A stretch of 64,000 bases of DNA from Platanthera guangdongensis (GCA_039583875.1 CM077160.1:116733895-116797894), one strand, 5' to 3'; shown: positions 44,692-56,764, numbered from the stretch's first letter. Translations and numbers: made by a program. The notes: a model not told the origin generated them from the letters alone.

Positions 44692-45807
44692 GCTTCGTAT
44701 TAGTTTCTGGATACCCTGCTAGGGTATTGTTCGATATGGGGGCATCGCACTCCTTTATTGCGGAGAGCTTCATCCGAAGAATAGGAGTCGAGTCATTTTC
44801 GGCGGAAGCGGAGCTGAAACTGCGCATGCCCAATGGGTCATCCATGCCACCGGGGCCAAAGGGCGCATTTGTTGGGAGCTGGACGGAGTTGACTTCGTAT
44901 TGGTAGCAGCGGTTTTACCATTGGTTGAGTTTGATGTGATTTTGGGCATGGACTGGCTTGCAGAGCAGTGCACCAGTATTGATTGCCTATCAAAGGTGGT
45001 GACCCTAAGGAGCAAGGGGCAAGTGGAAGTCAAATTTGAGGGCCTTTGTGGAGTGGCCTATTCCCTGATTTCGGCCATGCGGTTGATGCGGGCAGTTAAC
45101 CAGGGTGGTGTAGCGCTTGTAGTGTTATTGGATGTTCGCCTCTCCCAGTTGTTTATTGAGGAAGTGCCCGTAGTGGCAGAGTTCAAGGATGTGTTTCCGG
45201 ATGAACTTCCTGGAGCGCCTCCTCGGCAGGAGATCGACTTCTCGATCGAGTTAGAGCCGGAGGCTAGGCCGGTGTCACGTCCTCCATTTAGGATGGCACC
45301 AAAGAAGTTGGCTGAACTCAAAGTACAGTTGCAGGAACTATTGGAGCAAGGGTATATCAGACCCAGTTCTTCGTCGTGGAGCGCGCCGGTGTTGTTTGTA
45401 AAGAAGAAAGACGGTAGTATGTGGTTGTGCATAGACTACTGAGAGCTGAATAAACTGACCATTAAGAATAAGTATTTGAGTCCTCGGATAGACGACTTGT
45501 TCGATCAGTTGGTGGGGTCGGTGGTGTATTCAAAATTGGACTTGAAGTCAGGCTATTATCAATTGCGAATTCGGACTGAGACATACCCAAGACTGCTTTT
45601 GGTACGAGGTACGGACACTTTGAGTTTGCGGTGATGTCGTTCGGGCTGACGAACGCACCATCTGTGTTCATGGATCTTGTGAATCGAGTATTTCGGGAAT
45701 ACTTGGATTCTTTTGTGGTTGTCTTCATTGACGACATCTTGGTGTATTTCAAATCTGAAGTGGAGCATGAGACCCACTTGAGAGTGGTCTTGCAGGTGTT
45801 GAGAGAG

Positions 45808-45812
45808 AATCA
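45808..45812. repeat. Target-site duplication of the solo LTR, left (AATCA)
   Basis: AATCA, exactly repeated at 47491-47495. Confidence 0.93.
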
Positions 45813-47490
45813 TGAAATAATTAGTGCCTAACCACCTAGAGGGGGGGGGTGAATAGGTGTAATTCTCTTTTTGTTTAAGGCAGAATATTTGTTCTGTTAA
45901 TTAATCAGAAAGTGCAAATCTTCAGCAAACACAGCACAACAATCACAGAATCATTCAATCACAGAGTGCACACAGTTTTTATAGTGGTTCCCCAAGGTCT
46001 GGGTACATCCACTTTCCCCCTTCGCCTATCTAGCAGTGTGCTAGATTCGGCCTAACTTCTTCTCTTCTCCTCAGATCCGCAGATCTTACAGCTCAGAACC
46101 CAAACAAGGCTCCTACAACTCAGAGTGAGTCCATACTCCTACAGCTCAGGAAATCTGCCCTACCTCAGCCTACACAAGGCTTACAACTCAGAGATAACAA
46201 TCTCCTACAACTCAGGCTCACAGCCCTACCTCAGCCTTCAACAAGGCCTACCACTCAGAGATCTAAAACTCCTATAACTCAGCCTGTATAACTCAGGCTT
46301 ACAACTCAGATCTAAAACCGATCCTATAGAAAATTGATTTAACAAAGTATTTTACCACCACCCTGGTTGAGAGAGAATAGATGGATGGCTTCTTGATCAG
46401 TTCTTGGAAGAATCTAATGGCAGAGAACAACCACTCTTAGCTTTCTTCAAAGCTTCTTGAATCTGAACTCAGTAGGGTTGAACTCCTTTAAAGTGATCTT
46501 CAATCAGCTTCTTTCTTGAAATTCAGATCTCAATCTGAATGCTTCTTGGCAGCCTGGTTCAGCAACTGCACTTTGGGGACTTGTTGATATAAGCCCCTTC
46601 CTTCTCTTCAATAGATGGAGCTCTCTCTCCAACTTCTTCTGAAGATTCTTCTTAATTCTGTATATTATTATCTATCAGTTTCTTTCTCAGTTAGTAATCA
46701 TCCCTTTCTGTTGAAGTAGAATGCCTTTATATAGACTTTCTCTATGGTAACCGGCTGATCCTGTTTCTAACAAACTTCTGACAGCTCTGACAGTTGCAGT
46801 AGACCGGTTGAAAATGGCAGCTGTCAATTCATCCATTCACTTCTTGAAATCTGTCTCTGTCAGCAAAGTGTGGAGACTGAACTTCTTCATTTGTTGACAC
46901 AAGTAGACTAAGTGTCGACACAAGTGGAACAAGTGTCGACACAGGCCTTGGTGGTGTCGACACATCTCCTTTGTTGTAGATACTGCTTCTCGACACAGCT
47001 TCTGTAGAATGTGTCGACACTAATTCTGTGTCGACACAATCACTTTTTCTCTTTAACTTAGTTGAAACTCTGCTGTGTGTCGACACAAGTCCTGTGTGTC
47101 GACACAATTGATGTCGACAAAGTCTTCTGTGTGTCGACACTGCCTCTTGGTGTCGACACAGTTGATGTCGACAATGCTTTCTCTGTGTGTCGACAATGCC
47201 TCTGTGTGTCGACACAGTTGCTTCTGGTGTCGACACAGCCTTTCCAAGTGTCGACACAATTAACTCCAAGTGTCGACACAGCTTTTCTCCAGTGTCGACA
47301 CAAGCCTTCATAAGTGTCGACACAGCTTCTCCTAGTGTCGACACATGGACTTAGAAATTTTTTCTGCATTCCTGTATTTACTTAACCTGCACATATAAAC
47401 TCAAAACAACATCAAATACACCTTGATGCATATCATTGAGTAAGGTTAGGCTTCTTCAAATCTGGTACACATTTTCCAATGTACCAAACA
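45813..47490 (-). repeat. Solo LTR of a Copia-2 relative, inside GyA RT
   Basis: 1678 bp, TGAAATAATTAG...GTACCAAACA. It shares the whole plan of the Copia-2 LTR (ACCTAGAGGGGGG, GGTTCCCCAAGGTCTGGG, array, end) but is shorter and clearly diverged. Bounded by perfect AATCA duplications with no internal region: the product of LTR-LTR recombination. Confidence 0.93.
46868..47345. repeat. GTGTCGACAC array in the solo LTR
   Basis: About 18 GTCGAC cores in ~475 bp, the same decamer as Copia-2 with different spacers. Confidence 0.9.
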
Positions 47491-47495
47491 AATCA
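47491..47495. repeat. Target-site duplication of the solo LTR, right (AATCA)
   Basis: Identical to 45808-45812. Confidence 0.93.
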
Positions 47496-49757
47496 GCTGT
47501 ATGCAAAGTTCTCAAAGTGCGAGTTCTGGTTAGCAAAGGTGGCATTTTTGGGCCATGTGATTGTGGGGATGGGGTGGCAGTGGATCCAACAAAAGTGGAA
47601 CCCATCAAAGATTGGCCGGTTTTGAGGACCGTGGAGGAAGTCCGAAGTTTTCTTGGACTAGCTGAGTACTATAGGAGATTCGTGGAGAATTTTTCGCGGA
47701 TAGCTCTACCCCTCACCTCACTCACTCGTAAAGATCATAAGTTTGTGTGGACTCAAGAGTGCAGTCAAGCATTTGAGGCACTGAAGGAGAGACTGATGAT
47801 GGCTCCAATCCTAAGTCTACCGCAAGGTACCGGAGGATTTCAAATCTTTAGTGATGCATCGGGATGCGGTTTGGGTTGTGTGTTGGTGCAACATGGCAAG
47901 GTGATAGCTTTTGGGTCTAGGAAACTGAAGCCTCGTGAGAGGAATTATCCCGTCCATGACTTGGAGTTGGCGGCGGTAATTTTTGTGTTGAAAATATGGC
48001 GACACTATGTTTATGGTGCAAAGGTGGAGATCTTCACAGATCATAAAATCCTGAAGTATCTCTTGGATCAAAAGGACTTGAACATACGGCAACGCAGGTG
48101 GGTTGAGTTTCTTGGAGACTACGAGGTGGTGATTCTGTATACGCCAGGTAAAGCCAATGTGGTGGCGGATGCCTTGAGTAGAAAGTACTCGGGGCAAGGG
48201 AATTGGATTGAAGCTCATGATGAACGGTTGGTACGGGAATGGGAGTCCCTTGGTTTGGAATGTGTGGCGAGAGGTGAGTCCAGCATGGCTCGGTTGAACT
48301 TGATTGAAATGCAGAATGACTTGTCCGATCGTATCCGGGAAGTGACCCGTTTGGATGTGCAGTTTCAACCATATGTGGTGGAGGCTCAAAAGGGTGAGAG
48401 CAACGCCTGGGAGATGATTGATGGGATTCTGAGGAAGGACAGAAGGATTTGTGTACCGCAGTTCGGCAAGCTCCGTGAGGAGTTGATGTTTGAGGCTCAC
48501 ATCACAAAGTACTCCATTCACCCGGGCAGTACAAAGATGTACTTGGATATGAAGAAATCCTTTTGGTGGCCGAGGCTGAAGCGGGACGTAGCTTTGTATG
48601 TGAATCGTTGCCAAACTTGTGCCTTGGTGAAGGCCGAGTGTCAAAAGCTGGGCGGGTTCCTGAAGCCTCTTCCAATCCCTGAGTGGAAATTTGATGACAT
48701 CTCCATGGATTTTGTACATGGTTTGCCTAGATCGCAGCAGGAAAATGATGTTATTTGGGTGATCATGGATCGCTTAACCAAAGTGGCTCACTTCATCCCA
48801 AATCAGAAGGAGGACAGTGTAGAGAAGCTGGTGGAGTTGTATGTTCCCAACATTGTGCGACTGCATGAGATTCCTAAAAGTATAGTCAGCGATTGTGACA
48901 GACGTTTCACGTCGAAGGACTGGAGGTTGGTTCAGAAGAGTTTGGGCACGAAGCTAAAGTTCAGTACGGCGTTCCATCCTCAAACTGACGGGCAAACCGA
49001 AAGAATGAACCGTATTATGGAGGATATGTTGAGAATGTGCATTCTTGACTTCGGCAAGAAGTGGGTGGATCACCTCTTCATGGTGGAGTTCGCATACAAT
49101 AACAGTTATCAAGCAAGTATAAAAATGACGCCATACGAAGCTTTGTATGGGAGACGGTGTCGAACACCGATGTCTTGGACAGAGGCGGGAGACACCAAAA
49201 TTTTGGGAAAGGAGGTGGTAGTTGATGCTTGTGAGTTGGTACGGACCATTCAAGAGCGTATGAAGGTGGCGCAAGACCGTCAAGCAAAATACTTTAATGC
49301 TCGTTATAGGAAGTTGGAGTTTGCGGTAGGTGATTGGGTCTATTTAAAGATCAAGCCATTCAAAGGCGTCTCACGGATTCGCCAACTCAAGAAGTTGAGT
49401 CCAAGGTTTTTGGGACCTTTTAAAGTTGTTGAATGGGTGGGAGAAGAAGCCTATCGGTTGGCGTTGTCCGCAGAGAAGAGTGGATTGCACGACGTCTTCC
49501 ATGTCTCCGTCTTGAGGAAAGCCTTGGTGGAGGCTAGTGTGGTGATCGAGCCGGCATCGGTGTCGATAGAGGAAGACTTGAGGACGCTAGTCCGTCCAAT
49601 TGCTATAGAGGATTCAGAGATTCGGCAGTTGCGGAATAAAGAGGTCAAACACGTAAAAGTCCGATGTGACAACTGCGGTCATGAGGAGCTCTCTTGGGAG
49701 TGAGAACAAACCATGCTGGAAGAGTATCCTGAGTTCTTCAGTTCAGGTACCATTTAA
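47496..49757 (+). pseudogene. pol: GyA pol, second part: RT end, RNase H, integrase, chromodomain-like tail
   Basis: Long frame open from the solo-LTR junction to TGA 49701, except that its first ~25 codons are out of phase (one indel near 47550). Contents: RT thumb (VEEVRSFLGLAEYYRRFV), RNase H with FSDASGCGLGCVLV, NYPVHDLELAAVIF and FTDHKILKYLL, and the integrase zinc domain HITKYSIHPG...CQTC. Integrase core follows with [20 protein letters not shown] and TDGQTERMNR (D, D, E present), then the GPF module LSPRFLGPFKVVEWVG. Last comes a chromodomain-like IEDSEIRQLRNKEVKHVKV. The stop after SWE is probably CGA to TGA; the ancestral stop is TAA 49755. Ordering and tail match Tekay/Del chromoviruses. 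Confidence 0.93.
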
Positions 49758-49800
49758 GTTTTGTTCCCTTTTCGCTTTCTAATTTCGGGACGAAATTCTT

Positions 49801-49816
49801 TTAAGGGGGAGAGAGT
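49801..49816 (+). other. Polypurine tract of GyA
   Basis: TTAAGGGGGAGAGAGT directly before the 3' LTR. Confidence 0.9.
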
Positions 49817-52575
49817 TGTAACGCCCCAAAATTTGCAAGAGGGACGATCAGCATTTTTTGGCCAAGATTGGGTCTTAGTTGGGGGTCACACGGCCTAGGA
49901 CACGGCCGTGTCCCTGGCTGTGTCAAGCTCAGGCTCGTCGAGAGTCCGGGAAGTCGACGTTCTGCACTCGACAAACTATCGAGACAGGGAACACGGCACA
50001 GGACACGGGAGTGTCCATGGGCGTGTCCCGCTCTAGTGGCGTAGTAAGTCACGTGGTCGACGAATTTCGGTCGACGAAATGTTTGGGTGGTCACGTCCTG
50101 GATCACGGGCGTGACAGGGGGCGTGTCCCCTTGGTTCGACGATCGTCGAGTGGCGATCGTCGAGTAGGGGTACACGGCCTGCGACACGGGCGTGTCACAG
50201 GGCGTGTCCCGCTGTGTCAATCCGTGTTGTTCGACGATTTCCATGGATCTGCGTTCGACGATTTCCCCAGCGATCTGCATTCGACGATTTCCATGGATCT
50301 GCATTCGACGATTTCCCCAAAAATCTCTGTTCGATGATTTGGCTGCGTTCGACGATTTCCCCAGAAATCTCTGTTCGACAATTTGGCTGCGTTCGACGAT
50401 TTTTCCAGGGAACTCCGTCCGATGATATGGCCAGCAATCGACGATCTGCATTCGACGATCATCGAGGCTTCGAACATGGCCTGAGACACGGGCGTGTCCC
50501 AGGCCGTGTCCTTCTCTGGTTGTGAACCGGGATGTGTTAGGGGTTGGACACGGCCTGGAGCCCAGGCGTGTTCAGGTTGGACACATCCGTGTCAAATGGG
50601 ACACGGGCGTGTCAAGGCCCCGTATCTTGTTTTGGGTGCGACGGTTTCGGCATCGATTGGGGAATGCGGCCTTGGACACGGGCGTGTCACAAGCCGTGTT
50701 CGGCGCAGGTGTTTTGATTTTCAGTGCGAATCGGGGTCGTTCTTCCCTTTCTTTTGGGATCTGATGGTCCAGGATTGCTCTTGCTGAGTTAAGTCCGAGA
50801 ATAGGGTTAGAAATCCTAATTCTTCTCCAAGCTTTCTCTTACTAAAGTTCTAAAGAGAGGGGAGAGCAAGGAAGAAGGTGAAGAAGAGATTTGGCTATTG
50901 GAGAGGCCTCGGTGCTCCAAATCGCGAGCCGAGTCCAGTTCCGTGGAGGCTAGATCGTTGCGAAGGTTTTCATCCAGCTATTTTTCCAAGGCTAGGAAGA
51001 AGAGTCGGAAGGTAACGACACTTCTCCTCTTGATTTTAGGATGCATGTTTTAGCATCTTTTATTTTTCTAGTTTTTGGGCACCAAACCCTCAAATGAGAG
51101 GGGTTTGGGTCGCCAAGGTTCAAGAGGAACCTCCAGGTCGATTGAGTCCATCCCCGGTATGATTTTGCATTAGAGATCTGCTCCGTTAGTGGATTAGGCA
51201 TGGTGGGTGAAGCCGTAGTCGCGACCGTTAGTCCGACTCGATGATGTTGCATACGATGTTTAAGGATTCGTAGAGATCCGTTGCGGCAAGAGGCCGTTTG
51301 TGATGTTTGTGATGTTTGGGATGTTTGTGATGTTCTTCCCTTTATCTTACGTGAGTATGTGTGGTCGGTACCGGACAAGGTTAGCTCCTTATTGGCGGTA
51401 GATGGTTTCCTTGGTGGACAAGGTTAGCTCCGCATGGGTGGTTGATGGTTTCCTTGGTGCGCGGGAACGCTGCAGTATGAATGAGGGATTATGGAGGAAT
51501 TGTCTTGGTTTGTGATGTGCCAAGGCGTGGCTGTGTCTCTGTGGTCGGCTGGCTATCCCGTGACGTGCAAGTCATGTGTGGAAAGTGTCCCGGCGAGACT
51601 AGTCCCCTTTTGTGAGACTGACGAGAACGTCGAGCATGGCGCAAGCCCGGACAATGAGGCTATAAGCGGGTGGGGTCCAGCAAGGGTTCTTAGAATCGAT
51701 CAGTGTGTTGGACGGAATCCTGAAATGAGAAGTCAAAGTTTGGCGGCAAGCCCGGGTCTACAACCATGAGCGGGTGGGGCCTTGGCAAGAGTTCCGTGTG
51801 GCGGCTTGTATGCCATTGGGGGATTGTGGTTCCCCTTTTGTTTGCGGCTTTATGCCACTGGGGAAATGATGAGTACCCAAATGATGTGATGTTGTGCTAG
51901 ATGCATACGCTATAGGGTGCCTTGGGTGAAGCCCAGGTGTTGCATTCATATTGCATAGTAGGCCCTATTATTATATGCTCAACACTAGAGAATATGTATG
52001 ATGTTTGAGACATCCAAGCCTGTTTCCTTAGTTGTTTTTCTTGCTCATGAATATTGCATATGAAGTGCTAACTTGCAGGTTGGAGGAGTACCAAGGGGTC
52101 CGTTAGGGGCGGCCGGGAGGAGATGTGTTTGTTACACAGTTTGAGGTCAGCCTTTGCTGACCCACGTTACTAATAATTTTTACAGGGCAAGGATTGCAAG
52201 CAGGAGCTAGCTCGCCGGCCAGAAAGGCTTAAGCCTCATGAAGTGTTACCTTTTGTTGTAGCTCTACTTTTATTGTATGTTTGATGCCCATGGTGACCGA
52301 TTGCATGCCGAGATATACTAGGAGTGCTTATGCACTTTTGTGACTGATATATTATTTGAGTTTGGACTCTCTCTTATTGTAAGGCCTTAAGGCTATTTTG
52401 TTACTCTTGTAGGCGTGGATAACTTCAAGTCTTGCTTTTTGTTTCCGCTGTGTTGTGTTATGAGTTTTGAGATTGGGTAGCTATATCATCTTATAATACT
52501 GAAGCTGTGGCGTCTGTATGTTGTGGGGCCCCGGTCGGACCCATATTATACGGTCATTACAGAGGAGGTGTTACA
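49817..52575 (+). repeat. GyA 3' LTR (2759 bp)
   Basis: TGTAACGCCCC...GAGGTGTTACA. Keeps CpG at several places where the 5' LTR has TpG or CpA (first example TGTAACG versus TGTAATG). Confidence 0.93.
49885..50735. repeat. ACACGGGCGTGT and TCGACGAT array in GyA 3' LTR U3
   Basis: Same three-part layout as 27945-28785; the tandem of TCGACGATTT units (50220-50470) has fewer units here than in the 5' LTR. Confidence 0.9.
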
Positions 52576-52580
52576 CAAGC
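52576..52580. repeat. Target-site duplication of GyA, right (CAAGC)
   Basis: One mismatch to CGAGC at 27875-27879. Confidence 0.75.
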
Positions 52581-53410
52581 AGCATGCCCAGGCTGCAGTT
52601 TGACCTTGCAGTCACGCTTGAAGTGTCCCCGCTGATGACACCTGTAGCACTTCAAATTCTTCTTCCAATCCTTCTTAGGAGCAGCGCTCCTCTCGGACTG
52701 ATAAGAATTTGAAGCCTCATTTTCAGCAGCAGTCTTCTTCTTCTTCCCTTCCCATACCTTATTCTTCTTGCCTGAGAAGAGAGCTTCACTACCTTCCTCA
52801 GTGACAGTGACTCCAGCCATCTGCCTTGTCAAACTTTCCTGCGAAGCAAGAAGGTTCTCTAGCTCCAACAGAGATGGCTGAGTAGCCCAGGCTTGAATAG
52901 ATGTCACAAAGGCAACATACTCCTTCCGCAAGCCACAGATTATGTGTCTTTTCATCTTAGCCTCAGAGATAGGCTCATCAGGGTCAAGAGCTGAAAGCTC
53001 AGCACACAAGCTCTTCATCTTCAGAAAGAATTTTGAGATGGTCAGGTCTCCTTGAGTTGTCCTTGCCAACTCATTTTCTAGAAACTGAAGTCTGGCCACA
53101 TTCTTCCTATTGAACAACTCATCAATAGTTGCCCAAATATCAGCAGTAGACTCACATCCATTGATGTGATCAAACAGTTCTGGTGAAACAGCTCTATTAG
53201 AACAAACTCTGCCTTTGCATTTGTTTTTCTCCAAACCCTCACCTGCTCGGCAGTACCAAAAGCAGCTGTAACTTCCTGCCTGTCGTCACCACCGACGAAC
53301 TCCCATAGCTCCTCGCCTAGAAGATAACTCTTCATGCACGACTTCCACTTCTTGAAGTTAGTCGGTATTAAAAGTTCAATACCAAGACCTCTTGCATAGC
53401 TCCCTTCCAT
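52576..53410 (-). pseudogene. gag: Copia-3 gag, interrupted by GyA
   Basis: Starts at ATG 53410 (MEGSYARGLGIELL). Capsid of the short Copia type: FKKWKSCMKSYLLGEELWE, ADIWATIDELF, ENELARTTQGDLTISKFF, KRHIICGLRKEY. Then a Lys-rich stretch and the zinc knuckle CYRCHQRGHFKRDC (~52640), cut at 52576 by GyA. A 1-nt loss near 53196 shifts the frame. The coding sequence resumes at 27879. Confidence 0.88.
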
Positions 53411-53488
53411 TGCAGCAAACTTTGGTTAAGCTTCCAGAAGCACAGAGCAACAACACAAGGTTGATCACCACTCAAGAAACTAAACCTT

Positions 53489-53500
53489 CCTCTGATACCA
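53489..53500 (-). other. Primer binding site of Copia-3
   Basis: TGGTATCAGAGG on the minus strand, abutting the LTR. Confidence 0.88.
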
Positions 53501-54121
53501 TGTTGAATTTTCTCGAGGTAGTCAGCAAGATAGCCTAAAGTCAAATTAATATTCTCAGAACTATCCAGTTCACACTTTGATCATGCGGAAACCCAAGGAG
53601 AAAGCTTAACACCCAATGCAAATGGAAGAACAAGCAGATCTTATTTTTATTAACACTTCTTTACAGGGCGAGGTATACATGGAGAGACATGATTTTGCCA
53701 GTTCATAAGCTAAAAACAGAAAGCACAAAAAACAAGCCAGGAGGATAGAACTCGAGACTGCCGAGACCTCCCAGTCCGCCTAGTCGCTGAAGCCGCCCGA
53801 ACTATTGCTGCTGAATAGAGGAACGGACCGCCTACACCGCGAGGTCGTGCAGAGAAGTTTATTGAACTTGGAAACGTTGAAGCAGAGAAAACTGACAAGC
53901 CGCCCAGCGACCTGCTGAAACCAATGATTAAAATCGCAAACTTCATTGATGTTGACCGCAGTCAAAGCCAAACCGCTGGCTACTTAGTGTTAGCCATGCA
54001 ACCTACACACAGCACACAATTAGCTCTGCTCAACCCGCACGAACAGAAAAAATCAGACCGCAACAAGAGATCAAGCCGTCACTTACTGTTCACTCGTTAC
54101 TATAGATGTGTCGGGGGGGTC

Positions 54122-54129
54122 TCTTTATA
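54122..54129 (-). promoter_or_regulatory. TATA box of Copia-3 LTR
   Basis: TATAAAGA on the minus strand, ~80 bp below the motif array. Confidence 0.6.
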
Positions 54130-54209
54130 GGCGAGGTATGGAGTGTGGTCACCACCCTAGTGAATAAAGACAACACCCCAGACTGCGCGCTAACACAACT
54201 AGTCCACCA

Positions 54210-55015
54210 AGTCTGCATGGACTTGGCCAGACTTCAACCCTCCAGGAGCCAGACCAAAGGCAGTCCGCCAATAAGCGGACACACTGCCGGCTTGTACAAT
54301 ATAGGTACAACGCCAGCCCGCCCAACGCAATCCCAGCGCCAGACCGCCACCGCCACTCAACACATCAAGCGAACACAGAGGCAGTCCGCAGAGCACGACA
54401 ACAATTCCACGTCCCGCCACTGAGTCCATGACCACAGGCAGGCCGCCCGGTCAACAGCGGACTCTGCGGACATCGTGAACTTGTCACAAAAAATGACCAA
54501 GTCCAGCAGTCCACCAAGAAATAGGCGCAAGCACGGCGGACACAGAAGAATCAAACCGCCAATCAACAGGACAATCCGCCACAGTATGAGCAACATCCAC
54601 CGCAACAAGGAGAGCTCGGCAAGAACCAAAGCACACCATCCACATATTCGGACTCCGCAGACATAGAAGACAAGTCCGTCAACACACCGTGGATACAACT
54701 TCCAGTTCGCGTGGATCCATAATAGCTTATCAGCAGCAAAGCCGCAGATCAAGATGAGCACCGCCAACAGACCGCAAACCACAGTCCGCTCAGGCCGCTC
54801 CACAAGAAGCCCAAGTCACAGGACTCCTTCGGCCATACAACATACAGGCCGCACAACAGGCCGCAAACAGGCCGCACAACAGACCGTACAAGCCGTTGTT
54901 CAAGAATAGCCAAGCCACCAAGAATAAGCCAGCCAAACTACCCAGGCTGCAACTAACAGTCTGCCCAGGCCAAGGACTCAGACCGCTCAGGCCGCTCAGA
55001 CTGCCCGGCCGCCTC
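54210..55015. repeat. GCGGNCTG array in Copia-3 U3
   Basis: Dense CAGTCCGC, CAGACCGC, CAGGCCGC and AGTCCGCC words, at least 25 in 800 bp with 10-40 bp spacing. GCGGNCTG in the sense of the element. Not palindromic as a whole, but every unit carries a CpG. Confidence 0.75.
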
Positions 55016-55045
55016 ATCACCCACTTCCACTTCACAAATTTCAAT

Positions 55046-55060
55046 ACTCCCCCTTGAAGT
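55046..55060 (-). other. Polypurine tract of Copia-3
   Basis: ACTTCAAGGGGGAGT on the minus strand just before the LTR. Confidence 0.85.
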
Positions 55061-56594
55061 GAGAAGTGGTGATCAAGCCCAGCAAGCTTCGTAGCCATTG
55101 AAATGACCCCTTCGACAACGTCTCCGTGAAGAAGTCAGCAAGGTTTTCTTCACTCCGAACATGCTCGACAAGAAGAGATCCCTCCAACACCTTCTCCCTT
55201 ATGAAGTGGTGTTCGATCACAATATGCTTGGTCCTTGCGTGACACACTGGATTGTTTACCAGTTTGATAGCACTCTCATTGTCACCCTGGAGCAAAGTAG
55301 GACCTTGCACTTCCTCAGAACATCCTCTACACGCCTCTTTAACCAGATAGCTTCCCGAGCAGCCAAGGCCGAAGCCTTATACTCAGCTTCCGAGTAGACA
55401 CAGACACTGAGTCTTGCTTCTTGCTACATCACGAGATGCTAGCTGATCCGCAAGTGAACACATAACCTGAAGTTGATTTTCGATCATTCAAATCACCACC
55501 ATAATCATCATCCGTGTATCCAAGCAAAGAAAACACCATGTCCCTACTATAAAGGAGTCTCATTGTAGAAGTCGTCTTGACATACTTCAGAATGTTCTTT
55601 GCCGCCACTAGATGAGACTTCCTTAATTCAACGATAAACCGACTTACTCGACCAATAGCGTAAGCAATGTATGGCCTAGTAATCGTTAGGTAGATGAAGC
55701 TCCCAACAAGAGCTCTGAACACCAAGGGATCAGGAAGATTCCTTTCCTCATCTCATCGAAGCTTCAGCCTGTGATCCAGTGGAGTAGAGAAAATCTTCCC
55801 TTCGCCCATACCGAATCGACTTACAATGCGATCCGCATATCCCTTTTGGCAAATGAGTATCCCGCTCTCCTTCATCTCCACTTTAAGACCGAGAAGGTAA
55901 TGAAGCTCTCCCAAGTCCTTCATCTCGAAGCGTATAGCAAGCTCAGCCCTGAGCCTTGCTACTTCCTCCTCCGAATTCCCTGTGATTATCATATCATCAA
56001 CATACAGTAGGACCAATACTTACAGCTCCCCCTTCTTCTTGACGAACAAGCTAGAATCTGAGTTGGAAGCAAGATAACCGCAGAATTGAAGATACTCTGC
56101 TATCTTTCCATACCAAGCTCTAGGAGCTTGCTTCAACCCGTAGGGAGCCTTCCTGAGCTTGCAGACATATTCTGGATGAACTTTAGAAATGAAACCAAGT
56201 GGTTGATCCATGAAGATGTCCTTATCAATTTCTCCATAAAGAAAAGCATTCTTTACATCAAGCTGCCACATCCTCCATCCCTTGCAAGCAGCCAAGGTGA
56301 TCACCACCCGAACCGAAGTCATCTATGCAACTGGACTAAATGTCTCCTCATAGTCTTCTCCATACTATTGTGAGAATCCTCGAGCAACCAGGCGAGCTTT
56401 GTATCTATCAATGCTCCCATCAGCCTTCTTCTTCAACTTATACACCAACTTGCAAGTCACTGGAGTAATGCCATCAACCTTGGGCACAAGGTCCCAGGTT
56501 TCATTCTTCTTGAGAGCAGAAATCTCTTTCTTCATGGAATCTCCCCACTCCTTGACTCCAGTGGCCTCATTGAAGTTTGCAGGCTCTCTCTCAT
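55061..56594 (-). pseudogene. pol: Copia-3 pol 3' part (RT and RNase H), broken
   Basis: RT and RNase H of a second Copia-3 copy. [38 protein letters not shown], then the intact catalytic YVDDMIITG (~55995) and YLLGLKVEMKESGI. RNase H: LGYTDDDYGG, a disrupted stretch at ~55310-55430, DNESAIKLVNNPVCHARTKH and ENLADFFTETLSKG. Stops and frame changes occur at 56017-56020, 55726-55752 and ~55420. Cut at 56594 by the Copia-1R LTR. Different lineage from Copia-1, -2 and -4. Confidence 0.88.
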
Positions 56595-56764
56595 TGTTGG
56601 AACACCCTATTACTAATTTGGGTTAGGATCACTATGTCTCTAGGAATCTTTGCTTGACCTCCTGTATAGCTTAATAGGTCCATTAGAATTGAGTCTAAGG
56701 GTTAGAAGTCTAGGTTTGGAAGCTGCCCTGAAGACCAAGATTTTGTGTTTGGAGACTAAGTCAT

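Larger units (their letters stand above)
43480..45812 (+). pseudogene. gag-pol: GyA gag, protease and first half of RT, with lesions and an intron-like segment
   Basis: Starts at ATG 43480 (MSRAREELSAS). Retrotransposon-gag domain at ~95-230 (KYFLSFHPLLFKGV, FLKRYILVSTRLALQRHFLHL, VDEYVQEFTRLGRYA). TAG at 44365 precedes the zinc knuckle CYNCSKVGHIATVC. An intron-like 44621-44691 follows. Protease core FDMGASHSF has Met in place of the usual Ser/Thr. A frame change near 44880 precedes VILGMDWL. RT: PFRMAPKKLAELK, VKKKDGSMWLCIDY then TGA 45440, [14 protein letters not shown], a 1-nt deletion near 45580, [14 protein letters not shown], and the intact catalytic FIDDIL. It is cut at 45812 by the solo LTR; RT resumes at 47496. 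Confidence 0.88.
27880..52575 (+). mobile_element. GyA: Tekay/Del-like Ty3/Gypsy chromovirus, with two nested insertions
   Basis: Plus-strand element with both LTRs, PBS at 30667, gag, protease, RT, RNase H, integrase, chromodomain-like tail and PPT. It spans 24.7 kb only because Copia-2 (12.65 kb) lies in its leader and a 1.68-kb solo LTR lies in its RT. Without them it is ~10.4 kb. It sits inside the gag gene of Copia-3; the coding frame on the two sides is continuous in meaning. Confidence 0.93.
53501..55043 (-). repeat. Copia-3 LTR with internal sequence on both sides (1543 bp)
   Basis: Plus-strand ends TGTTGAATTT...AAATTTCA. On the minus strand it is preceded by a PPT and RNase H gene and followed by PBS and gag. 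It therefore serves as the 3' LTR of one internal region and the 5' LTR of another. Confidence 0.88.

Noticed and set aside
47817..48719. 300-aa minus-strand frame
   Set aside because: Exactly antisense to the GyA RNase H and integrase, whose motifs are unambiguous on the plus strand.
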